Notes: generated by a model from the sequence alone, not told the origin. Positions 11,377 to 22,679 are shown, counted from the stretch's first letter. The stretch: DNA of 64,000 nt from Drosophila persimilis (GCF_003286085.1 NW_020825289.1:6634001-6698000), one strand, 5' to 3'. Made by a program: numbers and translations.

Positions 11377-12842
11377 TTTATGAAATATTTTTAGAACAAA
11401 TATTTGTTAAAAAGTACGTGAAAACACTTTCTCCTTATAATTATCGGTGCACATTTTTCAATCGAAGTGTAAATAATATTCCCATTGGGGCTACTCTTTC
11501 CCAGGACTTGCCTGCCCCAAGCAGAGGGTAAGCGGCAGTCGGGACCCTCAAAAATGCACACCTAAAGCGTTTCTCTGTTTTGGTCTTTGGATTTTAAAAG
11601 TAGCCATCCGAAGAGTGCTGCCTGCTTTTCGCAATCAAACACAAAACATTTGCATAATTAGTGTGTGCGTATGCGTATGTGTGTGTTCGTGTGTGTGTGT
11701 GTGTGTGCGTGTGCTTTTTTGGGTGCGTGCCTAATTCCCGTTTGATAGTTTCCCATAAGCTTTGGGCCTTAAAACATTCCTTTTGTTCACCGAATATTGA
11801 AAATCCCCGCTACTGCACATTAGCGGGGCACATTGTAAATATTTCCCCTAAAATCCGGCTCTTATTTATGTGTACGCATTTATATATATTTGTAAACTCT
11901 AGCAGCCGTATAAATTCAATTTGAAAGCCTCGCAGCGTCCTTTTGTCCTGGTCCCGGTCCCAGGCCGTGGCCCTGGCCCTTTTGTGGAGCCCCTTCATTG
12001 TGTGGAGAACACAGACCAAACATCTTATCGCTTAATCGATTACGCAGGTGACAAAAGCATTTTGTTAAAACGCACCGTGCCAAGGGTCTAATGTATCCTT
12101 TGGGGGACCTTTTGCCCAGCGGAATTTGCATATTTATTTGGAATATTTGAAACTGATTTCGGGCCCCTCGGACGCGGAGTCGATTAAGCCTGAAAGGATT
12201 ATTCATGAGCTACAAAGTGCTGGCTTTAAGCCCCGAAATCCCGAATTGGCCATTTGGCAGCAGTCTGCTTTTCCGCTTCAAATTTTCTTTGATAGTTTTC
12301 ATGTGCTCCTCCCTTCTGGCTCCTCCCGTTGCGGAAATATAAAATATTGCGCTTATGTTTATTGTTTTCTCCCCCCCCCCCCCCCATACCCCTCCAAGAT
12401 AGAGATACAGATACTGTCGCTGGCAATAGATTCTTTTTGGCAAGTGCCCGCCCTGGCATTGACCCAAACATAATTAAAATGTCCCCCCGCCGCGCCGCTG
12501 AAAACTCAAAGCAAATACGACTTTTCTTTGGTTGTTTTTTATGGCCATGTGTGGGTCTGGCTTTATCGGCTTTGGCTTGGCTTTTAATAGCCAGCCCAAC
12601 GGCCAGGAGTCGGCCTAATTAGCGGCATTTAACGAAGCCTCGTGTTCGGGGCCGACGTGATCATCCTAGAAGGACCTCCAGGGCACACCGCGGACAGTGA
12701 AAATGTAAATTTTCACAGCATGGAAGCAACAGCGCGAGTGGGAGCCCCAGAGCTTGATTACTCGAGTCCCGGGAAGTCCCTGGCTCCAGAGCTCCTCCAT
12801 TTGCCTGGTCTCGGCGCGTGTCCCCACAAACACAAACACGAG

Positions 12843-12868
12843 ACACACACACACACACACACACACAC
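12843..12868. repeat. (AC)n microsatellite
   Basis: A perfect dinucleotide tract of about 13 units. Confidence 0.9.
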
Positions 12869-13890
12869 TTAACGACGTAGTTAGCGTTAGTTAACGTATG
12901 TACGTGATATCGTTAAGTTTCGGTATAACGTTACCCATAGACCACGCGGCGCCCTGCGGCATAATAAGTGTCTTATTAGTTATGCCAAAGGAGGAGCCAA
13001 AGGAGGAGTCCCCCTCCCCTGGACACACACACGCGCATTCGGTGGAGACACTTTGCACGCAAAATCCAATGCTCGTTCTCCTAGGATTCGGATTCGGATT
13101 CGGATACGGATACGGATTCAGGCTTTGTTATTCCTTCCAGTGGCCGCAAAATTCTGTTTGCTTAGGAGATGGCTCTCTCCTCTGTGCCAACTGTTGCCTT
13201 GAATTTCAATTTGGGTTTTTTGCTGGGGTCCCCTGTACGACGCCGCCATGCCTCTCCTCATATCCCCTCATTTGTTGTGGAGCATTCGCTTCAATTATCA
13301 AACCTCTGCTGCCACTCGTACTACCGCCAATTATTGCCCATCGATGGGCACAGACACTGAGGGGCATCTTCTAGCTACACGTAGAATTTCAGGCAATGAA
13401 AAGTCTATCGTTATCGTTATCGTTGCTTTTCTTTGACAATCTAAATTCTGTAGATTTTTTCCCTTAGAAATTGCTTGAAATTCAGGGCTTTCTCGCCATA
13501 AACCAACACTGGAAAACGCCTCGTTTCTTTGCTCAACCTTCGGCGGAAAAGGCAACGTTTAAGAAAAGCAAAAGCAGAGTTTCCCTCGAAAGCAGGTCCT
13601 AAAATAACAAACAAACTGAAAATCTATTTCCACAGTTGGAAAGAAGATAAAATTAACGGCCGTCTGTCGGAAGAGCGAAATGAAAATTAAATTCCAAACA
13701 GCCGTTGGGCCTTTCGCTGGACAGGCTTTTGGGGCGGTGGAGGGTTGGTGCGGGGTGGGGGGTGGCGGGGTGGGTTTGCTGTCCAGGTAATCGGCAACGT
13801 GTAGTATTTACTTTTAGCGCTGCTTGTTTATTTTTTAATTTCCTTCCAATTAAGCAACAAACAAGAGAAAGCGAAACTGAGACTCGAGAG

Positions 13891-13932
13891 TCGAAGGCAG
13901 GGACTCGAAGGCAGGGACTCGAAGGCAGGGAC
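13891..13932. repeat. Minisatellite, three perfect 14-bp copies
   Basis: The unit TCGAAGGCAGGGAC occurs at 13891, 13905 and 13919 with no differences, suggesting a recent expansion. Confidence 0.92.
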
Positions 13933-14498
13933 TGTTGAGGCTGTGGGGCGGGGGGCGAAAACACGAAACACATAAAACAGAAAACAGAAAAGAAAATTAA
14001 ATCAATTCGCTGAAACCCAAAAACATTCTGGAAAATTCATTAAAAAGCGGTCGCTTTTACTTCGTTTTTCTGGGATTTTTATTTGCGGCTGCCACTGGCG
14101 ATGGAAGATATAGTAAACCGATTATATCTGGAGAATAAGGCGAGGATTTTTGGCATACAAAACAGCCAGAAAAATCCCTTGTCACGTGCACATCACTAGC
14201 TCTTTTGAGGACTCAACGGTGTCCTTGGGCAGAAGGCCATTACCTATGCAAAACATGTGCGCATAAATAAAGAATGTGCCTCAACAAACGCACGATGTGG
14301 CACGTATACTGGCGGCTTGTGGCCTTATTTGCTTGCAGCAATTAGCAACTGTACCGAAATTCCTTCTAGAGGCATTAATTAGGCCTCGGGACGAGCACTT
14401 AGAGGACTATAAACTCGTATATTCTTGAAGGAGACCAAGAACTAACAGGTAATTTCAGGGAATAGGTGTCGTTTGGGGTAAAACGGGGGGGTCCTTCA

Positions 14499-16085
14499 TC
14501 AGGCAGAAGGACAGTCGCAGGCCAATTGGTACAGGAACTGGATGAGAGTGCGTGTGGGCCGGCCGCTCATGCGATTCTTGAGGAGGTACGGGGGCACCCC
14601 GTCCTTGGCCAGCATACCCGTGCCGTGGGTGTCGAGATGCACCCAGTCGCTGCATGGCACCATCTCGTGGAGGACGGCGGCCGCCAGGCAGGACGATGCC
14701 GGTCCCCGGCCCTTGTTGCACATGTCGACGGTGCCGAATTTCGTGACCAGATCCTTGAAGTACTGCCACAGGGGGAGGCGCCACAGACGGTCGCCCGTGT
14801 AGCCGCCGGCCTTCTGGAATTGCTTCCACAGAAACGAGTTGTTGGTCCACACTCCGGTGGCAGAGCCACCCAGTCCGCTGGTCACGCCCCGCGCCACCGC
14901 TCCGGCATCGACGACGAGCCGCGGCTTGAACGCCGCCTGGCCGTAGAGCAGGGGATCGGCCAGCATCACGGTCCCGGCGACATCGGGGTCCATGACGCGC
15001 ATCGTGCGGCCGTTGAGCAGAGTGACCACATCGCCCGGTCGCACGGCCATGCCCGAGGGCAGATTCTCGCAGAGCGGCAGCACCGCCGACAGGTTGATGG
15101 GCAGCGACAGGGCGGAGGCGGCCCGCATGGTGGCCACCACCAGGGCGGCGCCGGACACGCCGCCGCGGTACTCGTCCATGCCCGTCTTGGGCTTCAGGCA
15201 GAGGCCGCCGCTGTGGAAGGTCAGGCCCTTGCCGACCAGCAGCACGGGCTTGTCCTCGGGCGCGGTGCCACAGTAGCTGATCTCCAGGAGGAGCGGCGGC
15301 TCGCAGGAGCCCTTGGCGATGGTCAGGAAGGAGCCGAGGTTCTTTTCCTCGATCCAGTTAATGGAGCGCACCTCCACGGTCACGCCGCAGGGGCACAGGG
15401 CGTCGACGGTGGCCTGCGCGAAGATCGACGGCGTCATCTGGTTGGCCGGCGTGTCGCACAGGCGGCGCGCCAGGTTCTGCGACTCGGCCTTGAACAGGCC
15501 CCGCGTCCAGCCCTCCGTGTCCGAGGACTGGTACAGCTCCAGCTTCGGGATGTGGGTGCGATTGCGCTTGCGACGGTTGTTGTTGTACCGCCAGACGGCC
15601 AGGGCCGCGCCCTCGGCCGCCTGCTCCGCATAGCCCATGGCATCCACGTGGACCTCGCTGCAGCCCTGGAGCTGCAGGGCCCGGGCGCCGACGGCCGTGC
15701 ACACGCGCACATTCTCCATGCCCTCGTCGATGACCTCCTCGTGGTTGTAGCCGGCCCCCTCTCTGCCCAGCCCCACCAACGCCAGGCAGTTGTACTCCTT
15801 GCCGACGTTGTGGTACAGTCGTCCCTTCCCCAGCTCCCCCTTGAGGCCCGACTCGCGCACCAGATCGGCCAGCATTCCGTGGCCCAGGCGATCGAACTCA
15901 TCGCCGCCCTCCGTCAGCTTCGGCTTGCCGCTGTCCTGCTCGTAGAGGCCCACGACGACGCCCCGCATGTCCTCGCACTTGAAGCGCACCTGCTGGTAGC
16001 GCAAGCTCCAGGGCACGGCCCCCCGCAATCGGAGGACTCCCAGTGTCGAGCGACCCAACCCGGCGAACAATGGCAAGCGCGACAT
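14499..16085 (-). CDS. Sperm leucyl-aminopeptidase-like protein (M17, likely inactive)
   Basis: A single exon encodes 528 residues. The N-terminus (MSRLPLFAGLGRSTLGVLRLR) is basic and hydroxylated like a mitochondrial targeting peptide. The C-terminal half is a complete M17 fold: VGKGLTFHSGG (284-294), LPLCENLPSG (336-345), a GVWTNNSFLWKQF block (411-423), GDRLWRLPLW (431-440) and SGRPTRTLIQFL (507-518). Against bovine LAP numbering, Lys250 (K286), Lys262 (K298) and Asp332 (D368) are kept. Asp255 is H291, Asp273 is G309, Glu334 is A370 and Arg336 is T372, so three of five metal ligands and the catalytic Arg are lost. Drosophila S-Lap proteins are known as major sperm proteins and structural parts of the mitochondrial paracrystalline material, and several lack catalytic residues. 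I cannot say which S-Lap this is. The coding strand is GC-rich with long antisense open frames. Confidence 0.9.
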   Translation of the reverse strand: MSRLPLFAGLGRSTLGVLRLRGAVPWSLRYQQVRFKCEDMRGVVVGLYEQDSGKPKLTEGGDEFDRLGHGMLADLVRESGLKGELGKGRLYHNVGKEYNCLALVGLGREGAGYNHEEVIDEGMENVRVCTAVGARALQLQGCSEVHVDAMGYAEQAAEGAALAVWRYNNNRRKRNRTHIPKLELYQSSDTEGWTRGLFKAESQNLARRLCDTPANQMTPSIFAQATVDALCPCGVTVEVRSINWIEEKNLGSFLTIAKGSCEPPLLLEISYCGTAPEDKPVLLVGKGLTFHSGGLCLKPKTGMDEYRGGVSGAALVVATMRAASALSLPINLSAVLPLCENLPSGMAVRPGDVVTLLNGRTMRVMDPDVAGTVMLADPLLYGQAAFKPRLVVDAGAVARGVTSGLGGSATGVWTNNSFLWKQFQKAGGYTGDRLWRLPLWQYFKDLVTKFGTVDMCNKGRGPASSCLAAAVLHEMVPCSDWVHLDTHGTGMLAKDGVPPYLLKNRMSGRPTRTLIQFLYQLACDCPSA

Positions 16086-16432
16086 TCCGCGAATTTGGAA
16101 AACGTTGCGATTACGAATCGGAAAAATATTCTCTGTAAAAAATTATGGGAACACCAATTTGGACGTGTGTGTATGTTGTGTGCGAGTATCAAAGTTTGAA
16201 CAGACAGCACTTTTGCTCCACTAACAGCAATTTCCAATGGACTACGATTGGAAGAAACAAACGGCAACTTGTGTTTCAGCATTCGTCTGAAATTTGGGCT
16301 GTCCTGCGCTGCCTAATGTGTTCTTCCATGCGTTGGGCAGCTGAGTTGGTCCTTTAGGGAGGGCCTGAAAGTGCAAGAACAAAGTATACAGTCTCTGTAG
16401 AGGCGGAAAAGTCGCTCTCAACAATACACGCT

Positions 16433-17062
16433 GCTTGCAAATCAAGGCTGGAGACAGAAACCAAAGCCTGGAGCCGATTTTCGATGCAAGTTTGGGTGAA
16501 AAAAACCCTTGTCATGCCCAAGATATGCACTTTGTTCAGGGAAGCAAATACTGCTATTTATTGTCGTTCATTTGTATTTCTTTAATATTTTTTATTTGCA
16601 GATTGCTTGCAAATCGATGCTGGAGACAGAGACTAAAGCCTGGAGCCGATTCATGCCCAAGACATGCATTTTGTTTAGGGACACAATTACTGCTATTTAT
16701 TGTCGTTCATTTGTATTTTTTTAAATATTTTGTAATATTTTTTATTTACAGATTGCTTGCAAATCGATGCTGGAGACAGAGACCAAAGCCTGGAGCCGAT
16801 TCATGCCCAAGACATGCATTTTGTTCAGGGACACAATTACTGCTATTTATTGTCGTTTATTTGTATTTTTATAAATATTTTTTACTTACAGATTGCTTGC
16901 AAATCGATGCTGGAGACAGAGACCAAAGCCTGGAGCCGATTTTCGGTGCAAGTTTGGGTGAAAATATCCCTTGTCATGCCCAAGACATGTATTTTGTTCA
17001 GGGAAGCAATTACTGCTATTTATTGTCGTTCATTTGTATTTTTTTAAATATTTTTTTTTACA
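16433..17062. repeat. Tandem array of four ~140-172-bp units
   Basis: Each unit opens GCTTGCAAATC (16433, 16605, 16755, 16895), then GCTGGAGACAGA, CAAAGCCTGGAGCCGATT, a CATGCCCAAGA box, TACTGCTATTTATTGTCGTT and a T-rich tail. The T-rich tail ends in TTTGCAG, TTTACAG or TTACAG just before the next unit. Units 2 and 3 lack a ~35-nt GATGCAAGTTTGGGTGAAAA segment that units 1 and 4 keep. A 711-base open frame runs through it, but the reading frame of the units changes from copy to copy, so it is not conserved coding sequence. Confidence 0.9.
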
Positions 17063-19019
17063 GATTTAATTGGTTCATGGGCCTATTAGATCTGGCATGG
17101 GCCTATTCCCGGGTCCCTTTAATTCCATGGCCGCGCATTCCATAGTCCTCCCTATCGATGACACTTAGAGGCTTGCAATAGATTTCAATCGATAACCGAT
17201 AACCGGCAACGATTGCATTGAAAATTGCTGGCAATTAAGGAATTTCCACAGGACACAAGTATGGCCGCACTTAAAACTTTGTGCCGTGATTAAATTTGCA
17301 ATTATCGATTGCGGGGCAACAACAAGTGCACTTGCCACCATGTTGCATAATGAAAAAGTGAATTGCAGAGGGAATCTCGTGCAGGGGAGGAGGTGGGGTG
17401 GAGGAGTGGAGGAGCGGAGGAGTGTATAAAAATTGCAACCCAGCCGCAGACGAAACACGTAAAAGCAATAAAGCAATAAATTGCCCAATTTGAAGCACTA
17501 TTGTAGCCAATAATTTGCACAGCCACTTGGCCACTTGGCCCCCGACTATGGGCCATGGCTGCATACAAGCCTGTTGGCCAGAATTCCATCCGCCAGCCTC
17601 CATCCGCCATCCGCCAACCGCCGCCCGCCACGCACCACACATATAATTTTCAACAAAAATATTCACATTTGTCAATGTCGCGTGATTGATGTGGTCGAAC
17701 GCATTTCCGCCGTGCAGACAGGAGTCCCAGTGAGAGAGAGAGAGAGACGCGTAAAAAACAGCCAACACACAGATACAGATACAACACACATACACGGGCA
17801 CAAGCGTGCAATAAGTAGGCGCCACACAACGTTTTTTGTGCGAAGGATGCCTGTATGCCCCAGAAGGATGTCGATGGGGTTCTGGTGTCCTGGCGACATT
17901 ACGCGATTTTACGCATGATTTCAAATTAATGACAGCGACGCCTGGCAGCCACCACACCCCACCCCCCCTCCCCCTTCCAACCACACACCTTTAAGAGCAA
18001 CCTTTAAAAATGCCCGCGCTTTTGCAGGATGTTTAATTTCCTAAATGCATAAATCTCTGCTAATACGCAACGAAACCTCGAAACAACAACAATAGCAGCG
18101 GAAAGCCTAAATCTAAGCGCTAGCCAACAGTTTTTCGATACCCTGGACCAGAGAGAAGACCCGGGCTTGTCTCCCTCTGCCATCTATAGAAAGCCTCGAT
18201 CCAGCCCTTAGAATCCCCTGGAATATCACCATCCAAGCAACTGCGCGCTCCTCTAGGGTATGCAACATTTCGGTCAGAGCTCTGGTGTGCCTTCCACATC
18301 CGAAAATCATAAACAAACTTCAAACGACATTGTCCGTGCGGATGGGGGGGGCACAATGGGGCCAAAAAGGTAGGCAAAAAATGGTATTTGCAGCTTATTA
18401 CGCACGGCTACCAATGGTCCTGGCAATGGGCCTGGAAATGTCCCGGGTAACCGCAGCAATTCAGCATCATATGTGGCCGGGCCGTCGTGCGGCAGCTCCT
18501 GGACCAAATGGCCTGTGTGGGCGGCCTATCTTTGGGCGCACACACACACACACAGCCACCCACAGACATCTAACGCTTTCGTTTCCATTTCCGTCTCGAA
18601 GGGCCGTTTCGTGGGGAAGGAGTGAAAGATCTAGCCCCGGAACATTGCCGATTGTACAGGCAAATATATAGCCGTCTTTCCAGAGGATTTTGTTAACATA
18701 AGCATTTATAGAAATAGAAAATGGAGTGGGAATTTCCCTTCTATCCACGATCCACGCCCTAGCAAGGGCTTGCCCCATGGCTAACAATCCCAAGCTGAAG
18801 GTCGTAGTGCACTCTAGGGGTACCATCCCCAGACTGGCCTTCACACGCGATCTTCTGCACAGATCACAGCCTCAAAGGCAAAGTCTGTCAGGCAGGTGTA
18901 GGTAAGTCCAGGCCCCATCCTGCCTCTGAAAACTGTTCAATGCCGCACACAGAACGGTGTAGTCTGGCCTGCCATAAAGATGGGTTATAGGACAGAGATT
19001 GTCATTTGTTGTACCACAT
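17063..19019. other. Non-coding stretch upstream of the S-Lap-like gene
   Basis: No gene is supported. It has GATAACCGATAACC near 17190, a CA tract near 18540 and a minus-strand frame at about 18467-19020 with a single stop (see findings). Confidence 0.4.
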
Positions 19020-19802
19020 TTAGGGCTCGCGCACACTGTAGCTGAAAGCGGAGCTGAAAGCGGAGCTGAAATCAAAGCTGAAAGCTCAGCTGATCTGAGA
19101 GCTTTTCTCAGGCAGAATCAGCTTGCAGGTGCGTACATTGTCGGCTGATCTGATTGCTGAAAGCTGAAAGCCCCTGCCTCCCTTTGCCCATCTACTTAAG
19201 TGGCATCAATAGATATCATTATAATTATTATTATTATATTGTTAATGAATTATTACTTCACAGCACGTACAGTAGCCAGACGGAAGTTCTCTTGGTTTTA
19301 TTTTTAAATTACGTGTATTTTAACCATATTTCCGTTGAGTTTTTATTCGTATTACTTTTATTTTACGAATTATTATTACATTTTTACATTACATTGGTAA
19401 TGGTAAATAATAAAACTTTTTTGCCCAATTTATCGCCTTCCAGAAATTATAGAAATAAAACTATTGTTCAAATATTTTTAATAGTCCCGCTTACCCCAGC
19501 GCTGGGTTAACCGTAATTTCGCTTAAAAATGTTTTGCAGCCCATTTTCGATCACTTATGAACCAATACACTTGAACAAAATCAGCAATCAGCTTGCTGAA
19601 AAAACAAACATGCTTGATCGATCAAACTAAGCTGAGCTGATTTCAGCGAGCTTTTTCAGCTTTCAGCTCAGCTCAGTCTGCAATGTGCGCACTTGCACCG
19701 GTGCAGTGTGTTTGTTTTTTTAGAGCTGAAAAATAAGCTATCAGCTCCGCTTTCAGCTCCGCTTTCAGCTCCGCTTTCAGCTACAGTGTGCGCGAGCCCT
19801 TA
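19020..19802. mobile_element. Foldback/MITE-like element with TTA flanks
   Basis: The ends are long imperfect inverted repeats. The left end starts GGGCTCGCGCACACTGTAGC at 19023, and the right end is its complement, ending at 19799. Inside each terminus, the 12-mer AGCTGAAAGCGG is repeated two to three times, then degenerates into AGCTGA-rich DNA. The middle (about 19195-19600) is AT-rich and has no transposase. TTA stands immediately outside both ends (19020-19022 and 19800-19802). A 3-bp TWA target duplication and G-rich termini are typical of PIF/Harbinger, so this is best read as a non-autonomous, roughly 777-bp member. The superfamily is inference. Confidence 0.8.
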
Positions 19803-20398
19803 CTCCGGATCTTAAGAAAACCCGACGAAATGGTCTTCAAATGGCCGGCAGTGCCCTGGTTTTCTGTGTCCTGGCATCTTATGCGCCCTGTCTCGCCTTT
19901 CTGTAGGCAGAATAAATGCGATACAAGCATATGTTATCTCTGTGTGAGTCCAATATTTAGTAAATGAATGAAACAATCAATGAAATGGCATTAGAAACTC
20001 AAGCGATAGGCGATGAGTGATCTCCGTCGCCTATAAATCTCTCATTTCTTTGCAGATATGCCAGCCATCCCACCCACAGTCCGAAGGTCAATGTGCAGCG
20101 AGTTTCTAGAAGTTGGAACCTTCCCTGCGAACCAATGAGGGGGCATGCTCCGGGCTTCATCGCGCGGCTATCGAAAGGAGACTCCAGCAATCTGCTTTTA
20201 AATGAACGATGATGAGGTCAAGAGGTCACTCTCTTGGAATTAGCTCTTATGCTATGCTCCATTTTCAGATTAATTTCTGTTTTGTGGCTGAAAACCCCAA
20301 AGCTAATGCTGCCCAGACGTTTGGGTAAAGAGTAAGCTCTTGTTTAAGGGATTTATTTTGCTCATTTGCTCATTACTTGTATATTTCTATGGATTTCT

Positions 20399-21359
20399 TT
20401 AGGACTGGGTCGCCTGCAGAACCCTTTGTATCAACGGCGTGTAGGCCAGGACATTCGTGAAGACACTCACGCCATTGCAGGGCTTCCTGCCGAAGCTCAC
20501 GATCCCGAATTGAATGTAACGGGGCTGCCCATCGTACAGCACGGTGGCGCCCAGCGGGCCACCAGAGTCCCCGACGCAGGCATGTCTTCGGAAATCCCCG
20601 GCACAGATGTGCGTGTGATCGATGCGGTAGCCGTGCCGGGCGCAGGTGTATCGATCGATTTGGGTCAAGTTTACGGTCTGCAGCACGGAGGCCCGCTGTC
20701 CGCCCCACATCAGGCCCCATCCGGTGAGAGTGTACTCCCGAAGGCTGTCTATCCGTTGCTGCACTGTCGTGTCCAGCAGAATGCAGATGGGTCGGATGTT
20801 GGCTGAACAAAGAGAGAGGGGTTTCGGTATAGGGAACCAACTAGAGTTAAGGGGGACTCCCACCTGTGTAGGCCACACTCTGTTGCATTTTCAGGAGAGC
20901 AATATCGTAGTATTCCACCGACGTATAAAAGGCATGCCTGTAGACGTTTACGACGGCGTGATCCGTGGGCGGTGGGGCACACTCTCCCTGCCTGCAATCC
21001 TCCACCGTCCTGGTATCGTACTCCCCCAACCGCACGCCTCTGCAGGCGACAGAATGTTCAGAATGTATCTTGGCAGTGTCTCTGGGGAATACCTACATGG
21101 GTACAACCGAGTCCGGTTGAATGCAGTGCGCGGCGGTGAGCACGAAGCGGTGATTGATGAGCGATCCGCCGCATACGAATTGTCCATTTGCGTACAGGTG
21201 CGCCATCCACGGAGTGGTTCCCAGTGCTGCATCCTCGCCGCCGGCCACCATGGCCTGCATAACGCTCGCGACACCGCAGTCCTCTTCGAGGAGCTGTCCG
21301 TAGACGCTGCCACATCCTCCAAGGAGCAGCCAAGCCACCAGCGATACCAGAGCCATCAT
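20399..21359 (-). CDS. Secreted S1 (chymotrypsin-fold) serine protease
   Basis: Exons 21359-21097, 21039-20864 and 20802-20399 give 280 residues; both introns have GT/AG ends and matching phases. Residues 1-21 form a signal peptide. Cys28 in EEDCG precedes the mature domain, as in Drosophila CG-type proteases. The triad is intact: His78 (LTAAHC), Asp133 (YYDIALLK), Ser226 (VGDSGGPL). The activation junction is unusual: M37 then V38-A-G-G, not R/K then IVGG. The S1-base residue (chymotrypsin 189) is His220, neither trypsin Asp nor chymotrypsin Ser; residue 216 is Gly251 (VSFG). There is no CLIP domain. It is divergent from the G12 gene 610 bases away. An ATATAAG motif at about 21454-21461 may be its TATA box. 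I chose the ATG at 21359 because the two adjacent Mets start the hydrophobic run. Substrate unknown. Confidence 0.88.
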
Positions 21360-21911
21360 CGCCGCGTTCTTCAGCCTCGAAGCAAACAAAAGTTAATGCT
21401 GGATGCCTCCAGCCTCTGTTCTCCTCAATGGTTTTTTTTGCACCAGAGATTTGCTTATATTTGAACTGAAAAACCCGAGATTAAGTTTTAAGATGGGCCA
21501 CGAAATTTAATCGAATGTTTTGTGGGTCAGGGGAGGTCACAGCCCCCAAGATAGGGGCCTGCCTCTTTGGGGGTGAGTCAGGCATTCTCTGGCGACTCGT
21601 AAATTACTTCAGACTCCATAAATCACGCAATAGAATTCTAATTTTTGGGGCCAGACACCAGAGCATGTGGGAGATGGAATCAATCATTGTTTTTAATGCA
21701 CAAATGGGGAGCAATTACAGTCAGCTTTTGGGGCCAGACAAAAGAATGTATCACTTGATTTATACCCGTTGCCCCTTGCGGAATACTGGGAACAGCAGCT
21801 AGACTGTTCCCAACGCATTGGTGAAAGCAAAAGTAATAGTTTTCGATCATTCGGCCATCAATTAGCACCTGCCCTGCTTTCCGCCCGCACTGAAAGCCAG
21901 ACGCGGCACTG

Positions 21912-21919
21912 TATAAAAG
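21912..21919 (+). promoter_or_regulatory. TATA box of the G12-like gene
   Basis: TATAAAAG lies 50 bases before the ATG at 21969. Transcription would start near 21943, in TTCAAAG, leaving a leader of roughly 25 nt. Confidence 0.7.
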
Positions 21920-21968
21920 CCTCAGGCGGCCAGAGACGGCTTCAAAGTCAATCTTCAAGTACCCGACA

Positions 21969-22679
21969 ATGGCTTGCCTTGGCCACGCTCCGATAGCTGT
22001 ATTTTTGCTGGCTGTAGTCTTCAGTTGCGCCCCGACTTTGGCGGATTTACGCGGAGATCTGAGGGATTTCGTGGCGATTGCGCCGCGTCGACGCATCGGC
22101 TACATAGCCGCCAGATACTATATCTTCGATCCGAGATTCCGCCAGGCAGTGGGTTTTGTGCGCAGCGACGAGTTCCTGGAGACCTGGCAGTCGGTGCGTG
22201 CCGCGCCCGATGTGGCAGCCCTCATCGATTACCTCAACGAGTACGGATCGGGCTACGATGTGACCAGCCTCGTGGACAGCCTCCCCCAGCGACTGCGGGC
22301 CTATCAGCTGTCGCGCACTGTGCCCGTAGAGATGATGCTACACCGCGATCTTACCACATTCCTACGCGAAGCGGTCCAAACCCTGCCGCGGGCCAAGGTC
22401 TATGCCCTGATGTCGCAGAAGGTGCGGCAGGGCGGGGACTTTGCCAAGTTCTACAAGGCCCTGAGGGACAAGCAGTTCAAGATTCTGGTGGACAGAGCAA
22501 GGGTATGACTTCAGAAAGGTGTTTCCTTCGAAGACCAACGAAAGACTAAATTCTTTGCATTTCAGAATTCAGCGGACCTGCAAGCGCCACTGAAAAAACT
22601 GCACGAAAAGCACATCAATGTCGATGAGATACTTCAAATATTGTTCGAAATCATCAACTGGGGGCCGCAGAATCTATAG
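21969..22679 (+). CDS. Insect allergen-related / G12-like secreted protein
   Basis: Exons 21969-22502 and 22566-22679 (63-nt intron) give 215 residues ending TAG. Residues 1-25 are a signal peptide (core IAVFLLAVVF). The mature part is all-helical and fits one insect-allergen repeat (G12/nitrile-specifier family): DLRDFVAIAPRRRIGYIAAR, RFRQAVGFVRSDEFLETW, a APDVAALIDYLNEYG block, LPRAKVYALMSQKVRQG, FAKFYKALRDKQFKILVDRA and a short second-exon helix LKKLHEKHINVDEILQILFE. These proteins are typically midgut, microvillar or larval products of unclear biochemical role. The TATA box and short leader suggest strong, stage-specific expression. Its divergent neighbour is a secreted protease, which also fits a gut setting, but that is inference. 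Confidence 0.85.

Larger units (their letters stand above)
10776..14498. other. Non-coding stretch between knon and the S-Lap-like gene
   Basis: The first part (to about 11480) is strongly AT-rich. The rest is unremarkable intergenic DNA with CA, GT and CTC tracts. No gene is supported. Confidence 0.5.

Noticed and set aside
14466..16199. 577-codon plus-strand open frame
   Set aside because: It is antisense to the S-Lap-like gene along its whole length. The opposite strand has a full M17 domain, and GC-rich coding DNA often lacks stops in antisense frames.
16435..17145. 236-codon open frame through the tandem array
   Set aside because: The units are read in different frames from copy to copy, so the protein is not conserved.
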